Origin: Ochotona curzoniae
Lineage: Eukaryota; Chordata; Mammalia; Lagomorpha; Ochotonidae
Reading direction: 5' to 3'
Length of the DNA stretch: 64,000 nt
NCBI RefSeq assembly: GCF_017591425.1
Contig: NW_024466459.1
Coordinates: forward strand, 744,001 to 808,000
Shown here: positions 48,515 to 58,432 of the stretch, in pieces
Layout: every line of letters begins with the position of its first letter
How positions within the stretch are numbered: the first letter of the stretch is position 1
The notes under the pieces: generated by a model
Database searches by the model: none
Told to the model about the DNA's origin: nothing
The model's input: the letters and a program-made list of their open reading frames with translations, nothing else
Translations under genes and position numbers: made by a program

Positions 48515-49439
48515 TTACACCTGGCCAGACCTTAACAGCCACCTAATTATCAAACCCTCCTATTAACTTCTGGATTTGGATAATAGCGGAACTTTCCTGG
48601 GTGGTCCCAGAACTCCAGTGCCCATGTATATAAGACCTCAGAAACAGTTTTTGCTAGTTGGCACCATAGCCATGAGAGCCACTGTCAGCTGGAGCCCTGG
48701 CTTTACCATAGGCACTTTGCTCCTGCATAGATCAGAAAGGCCAGAATAATCACCTTAGCTCCTGATAAGAGCCAGAGTTCCCATGAGCAGAGGCAGGGAA
48801 AGAACACAGCACTAGAAGCAGTCCTGACAATCTCCACTAGAACATGGACACTACAGATCAGAAGCAAGCGTTTCTCTTTCCCACAACCATACATGTTATC
48901 TTGTTGCTTCTTTTTATATCCTGTTTCTCAAGACTTCATTAAATAGTCTTAACCAATTTTCCATGCATGTTCTAGCCTAAGTCTCCCCACTAATACCACA
49001 CAACAAAAGACTTGGGTATTAGGGCTGAGCAGAAGTGACCCCAGTTCCCTGCCACAGCCAAACGGACGCTCCATCTGAGAATGGCTGGAATGTGGAGTCT
49101 GCACAGAAAGTCAGCATCTGCCATGATGATCCATCTGCCACCACAGAGACACCCCGAGAAGCTCCTCACACCAACCCTCAGAGACTCATATTCCAACGAG
49201 CTTCAGGGAGAAGTCAGGCCATCTTTTCAAAGGGACTTTTGATAACTAACCCCTCCCTCCATTCCTGTGTCATCCACTGAAATATATTTTTCTAACCAAA
49301 CCATCTTTTGCTGGACTAGGAGCTTTCCATTCCTCTCCCACCAGAATGCAACCACCGCCCAGAGAATACTGCACCCAAACTCAGCTTGAAGAGGCCATGG
49401 AGAACAACGCCCTTTTTCTTTATATATAACAAAAGGGAG
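48515..49439 (+). mobile_element. possible remnant of ERV internal region
   Basis: This segment lies between the two LTRs. Just before the forward LTR it ends in AAAAGGGAGGAA (about 49431-49442), which looks like a polypurine tract and is where plus-strand DNA synthesis starts in retroviruses. That suggests the right part is the 3' end of a provirus. All frames are broken and I cannot identify a gag, pol or env domain. Confidence 0.35.
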
Positions 49440-49440
49440 G

Positions 49441-50012
49441 AATGTGAAGAGTGGTTCAAATATCAGTCATGTAGACTGAGACCAGGCCATCTTTGACCTT
49501 GCGCCATTTGCTGCTGCTTCCCAACAGCTCACGAAATTCACACTGTTCTGGTTATCCACCAATCAGATGTAACCTGGCGCCTTCCCTGAGAATGCCACTC
49601 CCCAGTCTCTCTGGCCCCTTCCGTTAGTCCCCACCCACCTACCTGTGGCTGAGATCATCTCAGTGCCCAGTCCCTGGGGTCAGCACACAGCCCACACGGC
49701 CCTTCCCTTCTCCTTCCCCCACTCTTCCCCTCCCTTCTCACCTGGCTCTTCCCCGTCCTCCTCCATCTTGTCCCCTCCCCTGCCCTGGCAGCCCCCATCC
49801 TGCCACCATGGCAGGAGACGTGTCCCTTCCAGTTTTCTACCTCTCCACCCCTGCTCCTGTTCTGGAATAAAGGACCTATTAAGCACCTTGCTGAGTCTGG
49901 GATTTTGGCTTGCGGTAAACTAATCATGAAAAAAGGACTTGGCTGCGAGAATTAGCTGCATATAACAATGTAAAAACTTTAGGAACTTTAGGTGCGCTTA
50001 AAACCTAATACA
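49441..50012 (+). mobile_element. ERV-type LTR, sense
   Basis: It begins TGTGAAGAGTGG straight after a polypurine tract. A pyrimidine-rich R-like zone follows, then AATAAAGGACCTATTAAGC at about 49866 (polyadenylation signal) and a U5 ending near CCTAATACA. The layout resembles class I (gammaretrovirus-like) LTRs. Its 3' half matches the inverted LTR at 48095. Boundaries are approximate. Confidence 0.65.
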
Positions 50013-50289
50013 AAACATGTGTGTTTTGTGTTTTAAATTATCCTGTGTCCTCATTCCAGTTCTTGTAGAGCATGAGCAATATTAAAATGAAAGCCACTAG
50101 AAAACTGATTTGTTGTTCAAGTTAAAACTTTTAAAGAATTATTCTAGAACTCATCTAGTGTATGGATCTAAGCTTGATTTAGGGGGTAAGGGAATGAGAG
50201 AGAAACTTGCTTTCTTTCTCCTAAGGTGTTGAGTTATTAGTATTATTTTAAAAATAAGAACTAAAGCGGGTTTTCTTAAAATAAGCATT

Positions 50290-50625
50290 AAAGAATGCGA
50301 CGTTGTGGCACAGATGGTTAAACTGCTGCTTTCTGCATCAGTACTACATTTCTGAATGCTGGTTCAAGTCCCAGATGTCCTACTTCTGGGCCAACTTCGT
50401 GCTAATGCACCTGAAAAAAGTAGCGGAAGGTGTCCCAAGTGCTTGGACCCATGCCACCCGTGTGGGAAGTCAGGATGGAATTCCTGTCTCCTGACATAGA
50501 CCTGACTCACACTGGCTCTTTCATCATTTGAGAAATGAACCAGTACATGAAGAGCTTTCTGTCACCCCCTCTTCTTTTGTTGCTCTGCTTTTCAATTAAA
50601 TTTAAAAAATTAAATCTTTCTAGAA
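50290..50625 (+). mobile_element. CSINE, sense, old
   Basis: GCGACGTTGTGGCACAGATGG, CAAGTCCCAGATGTCC, CCAAGTGCTTGGACCCATG and a CTTTTCAATTAAAT end appear in order. Confidence 0.82.
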
Positions 50626-50642
50626 ATTACTGTAAAAGCATC

Positions 50643-50968
50643 AGTGTGTGGCACAGTAGGCTGTCTGCTCTATGCTGTTCCACCATCCCGTATGAGCATC
50701 AGTTTGAGTCCTGGCTTCTGCAGTTCCAACCCAGCTCCCTTGTATTGTGCCTGAGAGAGCAGCAGAGGATGGTCTAAGTACCTGGGCCTCTGCCACTTCC
50801 GTGGGAGATCCAGACAGTCTAGCCTCCTCCTTCAGCCTGGTCCAGGCCTGACCATAGTGGCCATTTGAGGAGTGAACCAGTAGATAGAAGATTCATTCAT
50901 TCAAGCCCCATCCCACTCACTTTTTTTCTCTCTTTGTGACTCTGCCTTTCAAATAAGTACTAATTTTT
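50643..50968 (+). mobile_element. CSINE, sense, in tandem with the previous
   Basis: GTGTGTGGCACAGTAGGCTG, CATCCCGTATGAGCATCAG, GAGGAGTGAACCAGTAGATAG and GCCTTTCAAATAAGTAC are present. Confidence 0.85.
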
Positions 50969-51395
50969 TTTAATTTACTCTTCAGGTAGATAATATGTAA
51001 TTTTAAAAATGTATTATGTGGAAGTGATTAGACTGTCAAGGAGATACAGAAATGAGATATGTTGTCCATGGAATTTTCAAATCACACATAAATGCTTATT
51101 TTTTTAGCTTACTTACAGTTTCTAGTTAGGTAAAATAAAAATAATTGAATATCAACAAGTTGATATTTTGCATGTTCTTTATTATGTACCTTTTTGTGTA
51201 AGTCCTGTTGGCAGTAAAAGATATTTTCATAATTATCTTTAATAATCATGCAACACTAGTCCATTGCATCTTTGTTTACTCCTATTCTAAAGGAAATAAT
51301 TTCATGTGATGAATATGTACAATATGATGAGACCAAATACCTCATCAAATATAGAAACTAGTTGGAAAAATAATTACTTTTTCAAACCATTTTCT

Positions 51396-51766
51396 TTTTT
51401 TTAGAAGATTTATTTAATTTTTATAGGATGTCAGATATACAGACAGGAGAGAGAGAGAGAGAGAGAGAGGAAGAGAGAGAGAGAGAGAGAGAGAGAGGAA
51501 GATCTGTCCATTGATTCACTCCCCAAGTAGCCACAACGGCTGAGGCTGTGCCAATTCCAAGCCAGGAACCTGGATGCTCTTCCGGGTCTCCCCTGTGGGT
51601 GCAGGGTCCCAAGGCTTTGGGCTGTCCTCGACTGCTTTCTTGGGCCACAAGCAGGGAGCTGGATGGGAAGCAGGGCTGCTGGGATTAGAACTGGCACATA
51701 TATGGGATCCAAGTGCATGCAAGGTGAGGACTTTGAGTGCTGAGTCTACCAAGCTGGGCCCTCTGG
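51396..51766 (-). mobile_element. CSINE, antisense, with (GA)n and target-site duplication
   Basis: GAAGATTTATTTAATTTTTA, an expanded GA tract (about 51444-51498), CATTGATTCACTCCCCAAG, GGGTCTCCCCTGTGGGTGC and GGCCACAAGCAGGGAGCTGG are followed by a head ending AAGCTGGGCCC. CCATTTTCT at 51387-51395 recurs at 51767-51775. Confidence 0.92.
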
Positions 51767-51929
51767 CCATTTTCTGTATCTGTTAAGTTCTACTGAGATC
51801 CAGTTCTTACAGACTATTTTTGCTTACTTAGATTTTTCAAGACATAGATGTTTAGAATTTCAAGTTTTTGTTTTGTATTATTGTTTTTAATTCTATTGCC
51901 ACAAGAGCTTTAGGGAGAAACAAGGAAAA

Positions 51930-52005
51930 TGTACTAATACCATGCTTTACTGATGGTGAATCAGAGGTTTGGAGTGAATCAGTAACTTATCCTGGGAAAT
52001 AATTC
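51930..52005 (-). mobile_element. MIR-like fragment
   Basis: CATGCTTTACTGATGGTGAA and the following GTAACTTATCCTGGGAA resemble the antisense MIR core, weakly. Confidence 0.35.
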
Positions 52006-52362
52006 CAGTCAGGAGACCAAGCAGTATCTGTCTTTCCTTGTTAGTCACATTTTGCAAAGGTCATTGTTTCTTGAGATTAACACACTATAAGTCTATGACC
52101 CACAGATTCATAATTTTATATAAGAACGATTATAATGAAAAATTTAGTAAGTAAATTTACCCTTTACAGTATCCTTTATACTGTATCTGAATATTTCATT
52201 AGGTGAGCGGTGATAGAATAGAAACACACATTGATGTTATAAAACAGTTTCCTATGGAATTACTTTGTTGAAATAGTTGAAATGATTTGCATATAGTGCC
52301 AGCAAACCATGATGCAGGATTCTAATCAGGTTTTCTTTCTGCACAAATTCTGGAATACTGCA

Positions 52363-52546
52363 GGAGTACTGTTACGGCACCCATGCATTGGCGTTTTGCC
52401 TCACCCCTACTCCCATGATCCCTTTTAAAAGCTCTCCTGCTAGGCACTGGAAGGGAAGGAGCTCTTCTGGATTCCTGGAAGGACCAAAGAGGAAGTTTCC
52501 TCGGGCCCTGTCAGGAGACGAGCCTTTACAGTCACGGGATGGAAAA
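52363..52546 (+). other. open frame with splice-like edges, possible exon
   Basis: A C/T-containing stretch ending ATACTGCAG precedes an open frame of about 61 codons, and GGAAAA/GTAACC follows it. The frame reads through without a stop (for example WKGRSSSGFLEGPKRKFPRA). If spliced directly to the exon at 33647 the phase does not match, because the phase needed reaches a TAA after about 20 codons. It could be an exon of another transcript, or chance. The segment is not an obvious repeat. Confidence 0.2.
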
Positions 52547-52922
52547 GTAACCCCACTACACAATGATTGAGCAGATTTCCTAGATTGCAAATAAAGGCTA
52601 TGAGTGTCTGATGAATCTTCTTTAATCCAAAAGGAGCACAGGAGACCGTGTCCCTCTCTTTGCAATTGTCACCGTTACTACTTAGTTCATCACTTGATGG
52701 CGCTGCAATTTTGGTGTGTCTGATGCTCATCTGAGTAAAAGATATTTAATTCGCTTTTCAAAGTCTTTAACAAAGAATTTCCGCTATCTCAAATTCTACT
52801 TAGTTGCAGCAAAGTACCACTGTCCTATTTTAAACTCTAACTCATTAAATTATGAAGATACACTAGACACATACATATTGGCTTGCTAACGTACTATTAA
52901 TTTTAATTACCTCAGTTTGCAG

Positions 52923-52949
52923 TGTTTTGTTTGTTTGTTTGTTTGTTTC
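52923..52949. repeat. (GTTT)n microsatellite
   Basis: About six GTTT units lie in sequence that is otherwise not obviously a SINE tail. Confidence 0.85.
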
Positions 52950-53104
52950 TGTCTACCTGCTATATTCTCGACGTATATCAACACAGCTATGAATTCAAAA
53001 TTCAGAAATATAACCGGGAGGAAGATTCTGTAATGAGAGTTTATGCCTTTAAGGCATGAGGAGCTTACAGCTTTTTAATATAAATTGTTCTGAGAATCCA
53101 TGTC

Positions 53105-53319
53105 ACAGCTCCTTATATGGTGCTGCTTCCCCCTCCCCGCTGGTTGCTATGACAACAGCAGCACTGCACCATTCATCAGCTGTGGACCTGGGCTGCACTG
53201 CTAGCCTTCTGTGTTACTCCTGAATGTTAGCAAGAATATCCGTGCATCATTCATTCTTTAATGCTGCGCCATTGGAAACCTAAGAACCAGTTCTTCTAGC
53301 AATTTGCTCTAACAGAAAG
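53105..53319 (+). promoter_or_regulatory. candidate internal promoter and noncoding first exon
   Basis: A perfect SRF CArG box, CCTTATATGG, lies at 53111-53120. A GC-rich Sp1/MAZ-like stretch follows, then an RFX X-box-like palindrome, GTTGCTATGACAAC, at 53143-53156 (two differences from GTTGCCATGGCAAC), and an E-box, CAGCTG, at 53177-53182. About 140 bp further on, AACAGAAAG/GTAAAC is a good splice donor. No interspersed repeat is visible here. This would fit an alternative promoter feeding an untranslated exon that ends at 53319. The motifs are seen; the promoter role is inferred. It could instead be a conserved enhancer. Confidence 0.4.
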
Positions 53320-56300
53320 GTAAACTAAACTGCGCCAGAGGGAAAAATGTATAAAAATACTTCCTTTTTTCTCCTAATGGAATCATACAGTGTGTATTTG
53401 CTGCAGTATTATGAAGGAATAGTCTTCTGTCAAGCAATCTGATGAGAAGAATTCATATGTATCATCGGTCTTGCAATCATTAGTTATTCCAAACAAATAC
53501 CACAGCGTCCTCTGCATACAAAAAGCAGCAGGTGAGGCTGTTGTTGGGAGTTGTGTGTCCCCGTGGGAGCAGCTCCTGTGCTTTGGGACCGTAGTCGACA
53601 TCTGCTATAAGAAGTATCACCTGTAATGCACAGTAAGTTCTGGGCAGTGTGAAGAGCTGATTGGAGGCGGTTAAAGGGTGAATCATTGCTGAGGTGGCGA
53701 GGCTGGTAGCTACGTGAGCAGTGAATACAAGGCTTTCAGGTCTCCACGCCAAAGGCTGTGTAGTATCGACTAATGGGGAGGAATCACTGGAGCCTGTGGG
53801 TATTGTGAGTAGCATGTTTGTGTGTTACAGGATTTCTCAGCGGGAGGGTCTGCTTGCAGCTCTGTTAAACAGAAACGCAGCCTCACAGAATTGGGCACCT
53901 CGCGTTGAGGAAAGCCATGAACAGTCATTTGGCAGATATATTTATATATATATATATATTTTAATTGTGTTCTTTAAACATTTATATGCATATATAAATC
54001 TTTTAAAAATAATTTTATGCTTTTGAAATGAATATTCATGGCAAAGAGAACTGTTTAAAATTCAATTTTTAAATATATATGTGAAGGCCAGATTGCACTT
54101 CTTTTTAGATTATGAATTCAAATTAGATCTCTGCTTCCTACTGTAATACCCTCCATAGGAAAAATACCTTTTTAAAAAAATAACAGTATTAAAAGCTAGA
54201 ATTTTGTAAGCATGCTGCCTTAATACATCAGATTTTATTATGTCATTAACTGGGATTATTTACAAATGAATATTTTTGCAGTTTAAGAATTTTTTAAAAC
54301 ACCTTGATATGATTTTCCATATAGAATTTTTTTCTGTTATCCCAACTAAATTACAGCTAACTTAGAAATTTATCATTTTTATGTGTATTTTTAGAACATT
54401 TGGTAATTATCACATTAAAGTAAACTCTATTTACAGGCTGGATTTTCTGAAAAGACTCTACTTATTTTGTGACCCTTATTTTTCCTTTTTAGCTAACTAA
54501 ACCATGGTAACTTAGAAATATCCAAAAGTAATAATATGATTTTTTTCAAAATTAAAATATTTGCATGGATCTTTAGCCATCTCACAAAAGAAAAAAAGTA
54601 TTTTGATGTAGGTTGATTTTTCAGTTATTTATCTTCCTGAAAAATATGTGTTATTAAGAGAGTATGTACTTTGGAGACAGGACTAAGTTCATGAAAATGA
54701 GTTTTGTTAGTTGGTTCTTATACCTATTGATTTCTATTTCCATTTATGAGACTTTTGCCTCTATACATGCAGCTCTGCCCTATGTTCAGGAAATGTATGA
54801 ATAGAGAATTAATATTAAAGGATAATGAAAATATTAATCACTGATAGTCATATGTCATTAATAGAAAGATTTTAATTCTTTTGTGTATAGTTAGCAGATT
54901 AAATAAAATAAATATGCACAATGTTAGCCATTCTGTAAGTTAAGAAAACACATGTATTTTAAAATTTATATAATTTTATAATGATTATGTTAAAACTTCT
55001 TTATCATTATTCTGTGCCCTCAAATGTACGTATGCAAAACATTTGCTTATCTCCAAAGCCATAATCCTTAGGAGCAGCGATGAAGACTGGCACATTTTGT
55101 AATAAAGTTAGTATTTTGAATACCTGATTTATCTATTTTCGAATCATCTTTCTTGGCATATCCTTTTTTATGTTTAGCATTTTATTTGATGAATACATTT
55201 TTTAAAAGTTGTATATAAACCTACTTGTTTGTAAATTGTCTGACTGGTAAAGTTCTCTACCTTAGGAGATTCTGCAATGTGTTTAACCAATCCCTGTTAT
55301 ATTGACATGGTAACTTTGTATATCCTTTGTTAGTTTTTCTTAAAATAAGAGCCTTCTAGTTTATTTTGGTACGTAAGGATTCAAGCTGCAGATTTACCAA
55401 GCCATGTTCTGTGAAATTAATTACAGCCTCATGCTTGGATTATAGTTCATCCTCTCTATTTCGAAATAGTTATACATTATTAAATTTACTTTCTGAATTT
55501 CTCTAAAAATTCATTTTAATATTGTTCACATAACAGAAGTTTAACCAGGTGTAATCTTAGTTGATAGTAAGTATTGCTTTTAGATGATAAGAGAAAATTA
55601 ACTAGTGTACAAAATTATAAATGTTAGAAGCGTAAATTTTCCCCATGGTTTTTATTAGCTAAAATCTAAATGTCATCCCAATAACGCTCTAAATATTTTG
55701 GAGAATTTGTTAGCACTGTTAATAATCTTTTACCTAATTTTTATCTGGATCTACATGAAGACTGAACTATTTATGTTGGTGAAAATTATTCAGAATAATT
55801 TTTAATCATTCTGTTATTTTTTTCTCACAGGAATCAGTCATACTATTTAAGCAATTAAATGCATACTTTATAAGTTCCAATATTGCATAAAAATAAGCAT
55901 TTGCATCACTGTAATTTGTAGTGTAGGACTGGTTAACTTCCTGTGGTTTCTCTGATAAAAATAATGCAACACTTTTTCTTAGTGTTGTTATAAACATTGG
56001 AAACGTAAAGCATGTGAATCTAACGCTTGGCGTCGAGGAAGCATCCCCTTAGTGATAACTGCTCCTCCTCGCCTCTGTTCGCCGCCGACCTGCTGCAGCA
56101 CTTACTGCGCTTCTCCTTGGATAGAGGAAATCTAATATTTACTAATGGAGTCTGGGATATAGTCTTAAAGATCACTCTGAAGCAAACTAGAAATTCCTTG
56201 AATGTGTCACAGTTTTCTTCTAAAACAGTTACATTCTACAAATATTTGCACAATATCATGAAAGACACAAATACATTAAACAAGACCTTTTCTTTATAAA

Positions 56301-56950
56301 ATGTACCATACTTTTTCCTACCTAAATTTGCATACTCCAGTCATACTACTATCTACCCACCTGTATATATTTTCAGTTTGCAATATATTACTTAGTTAAC
56401 CTGGACTGGGTTGTGTTTTATAAATAGTGTCCTGAAATTTAAGAAATGGGTTTCTCTGGAGGAGATTGAGATTTACGGGTCAAGGATGAACAAATGAATC
56501 TGGTGCTTGATTTGCCTTGTTCTGTGTATTATTTTAAAAGAGTCCTAAAATTTAAGAAGTGTTTGTGTCTGGAGAAAGAGATAGAAAATGAAAGGTCAAG
56601 AATGAAAAAATTAATCTGGTTAAAGCTTAAAGGCCTGCTCAGTTAGAAAATGAGTAAGGACACCACGGTGGGATGACCAAGGAATAGATAAGATTATGAT
56701 CACAGGAAAACTAAAAGCATAGTATTTTTAAAGCTCTTTGAAGTCTCACAATAAAGGAGGTCACCTAATTGTTTAACCAAAGATATTTAAAACATAGTTT
56801 GCAGTGGCTCTGTTTGTTACCTATCTCCTACAAAATCAGGTAAAGCAACTAGTGTTTCAAGAACACAGGAAGACGTAACTGACTAAAGTTGTATCAAAGA
56901 AATAAGAGTGTGTAAACCATGCAGAACAAAGTGATGACAGCTGTCGCATT
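53320..56950. other. AT-rich noncoding stretch with a small CpG-containing patch
   Basis: Downstream of the candidate first exon I see a (TA)n run at about 53938-53962 and a short GC/CpG-richer patch at about 56022-56115. No exon with both splice sites is supported. Confidence 0.45.
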
Positions 56951-56984
56951 GGTGCTCTAGAAGATTCTGGAAATTTGCAGGTTA

Positions 56985-57290
56985 CTCAGATTTCTCAGAG
57001 AGCAGCTGGGCATCAAACTAGGCATTAAAATCAGCAGCTTAACCTACTGCAGCACAATGCTTGCCCCTAAGGTTCTTGATCACCTTAGAGCAGTTACTAC
57101 AGTTGGAGACCTAAATTGGAATCTTAATCCCATATGCCTAAATTATTGGATGGATGGGCATGAACCAGATACGACATGACCAGTAGATGGAAGATCCCCC
57201 TCCCTTCTCCTCTTTCTCCCCTTCTACCTCTTTCCTTCTGTCTATCTGTTCTCCCTAAAAACTGACAAAACAATTTGAAAAGGAAGTGAA
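56985..57290. mobile_element. CSINE remnants
   Basis: An antisense head (TTAACCTACTGCAGCACAATG, then CTTGCCCC) is followed by a sense-like 3' part with CAGTAGATGGAAGATCCCCC and a CT-rich end. This is probably two broken SINEs back to back. Confidence 0.4.
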
Positions 57291-57449
57291 GCTTATGGAA
57301 TACCCACTTAGGGGACCAAAAGAAAGAAACCCATTTTAAATGACATGAGATGAGTAAGGAGGACTATGAAAGATACTATGGGGTACCACAAGCTACAGCA
57401 TTTATGGAAACTAAAGGTTTGGGTCTTTTTCTTTTTAATTATTATTTGG

Positions 57450-57752
57450 GTATGAGGTAACAACTTAGTGGATAAATCTTCACCTTGCATGCGCTTGGAT
57501 CCCGTATCAGCACCTGTTTATATCCCAGCTGCTCCAATTCCCATCCAGCTACCTGCTTGTGCCATGGGAAAGCAGCAGAAGATGGCCAAAAGCCTTGGAA
57601 CCCAAGGGAGACCAGGAAGAAGCTCTTGGCTCCTGGCTTCAGACTGGCTTATCTCCAGCCATTGTGGCCACTTAGAGAGTAAGTCACAGACGGAAGTCTC
57701 TCCTTCTCTCTGTAAATGTCTTTCCAATAGAAATGAATAAATCTTTTTTAAA
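57450..57752 (+). mobile_element. CSINE, sense, with 13-bp target-site duplication
   Basis: CACCTTGCATGCGCTTGGATC, GCCATGGGAAAGCAGCAGAAG, GCTCTTGGCTCCTGGCTTC and a GAATAAATCTTTTTT tail are present. AATTATTATTTGG at 57437-57449 recurs exactly at 57753-57765, so it inserted into the tail of the antisense SINE that follows. Confidence 0.92.
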
Positions 57753-57765
57753 AATTATTATTTGG

Positions 57766-58032
57766 AAGATAGTAGGTCAGAGAAAAAGAGAGCTCATCCA
57801 TCTACACTCAGGGCTGTGGCAGATAGAAGCCAAGAGCCAAGAACCCGGTGTAGCTGGGCCACGTGGGTGGCAGAGACCCGTGTACTTGAGCCTTGTCATC
57901 TGCTGTCTCTCAAAATGTTCATTAGTACGAAGCAGGAATGGAAGCACAGGTGGGTTCCATCCCAGTCTTTCTAATGTAGGATGTTGGTTTCCCAAGTGAT
58001 GGCTTAAACTATTGTGCTTAGTGCCTGACTAG
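57766..58032 (-). mobile_element. CSINE, antisense, old
   Basis: GAAAAAGAGAGCTCATCCATC, AAGCCAAGAGCCAAGAACCC, CTGGGCCACGTGGGTGGCAG and a head ending GTGCTTAGTGCCTGACT follow antisense order. Its tail hosts the younger sense copy. Confidence 0.75.
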
Positions 58033-58186
58033 GAAGCTGAAGCTTTTCATAGAGGATTTTAAAGAATATTTAAGCACTTTTAAAATCCATAGAGGTCAAG
58101 AATACAAATTCAAATAAGATGATGAAACTAATTTTACATTTTGACTTCTTGAACTGTACTCCAGTTCTTGGTGGGGTTTTTTTGTT

Positions 58187-58432
58187 TGTTTAAGATTTAA
58201 TTATTTTTATTGGAAAGGCAGATTTACAGAGAGACGAGATAAGACAAAAAAATTTCCATCCACTACTTCACTTTGCAAGTGGCCACAACGGCCAGAGCTG
58301 AGTGAACCCAAAGCCAGGAGCTTCTTCCAGGGTCCCAAGTCTCTGGGCTGTCTTCAACTGCTTTCCCAGGCCACAAGCGGGGGGCTGGAAGGAAAGTGGA
58401 GCAGCCAAGGTGAGAACTGGGGCCCTGATAAA
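58187..58432 (-). mobile_element. CSINE, antisense, 5'-truncated
   Basis: TTTAAGATTTAATTATTTTT, GGAAAGGCAGATTTACAGAG, GTGGCCACAACGGCCAGAGC and GGCCACAAGCGGGGGGCTGG are present. The head is missing. Confidence 0.88.

Noticed and set aside
48188..48535. 115-codon frame over the inverted LTR
   Set aside because: It coincides with the antisense of an LTR, which is noncoding. The opposite-strand frame of similar length is no better.
53721..54026. 101-codon plus-strand frame downstream of the candidate promoter
   Set aside because: It runs into a (TATA)n microsatellite giving an Ile/Tyr repeat, and lacks splice sites that match a coding exon.
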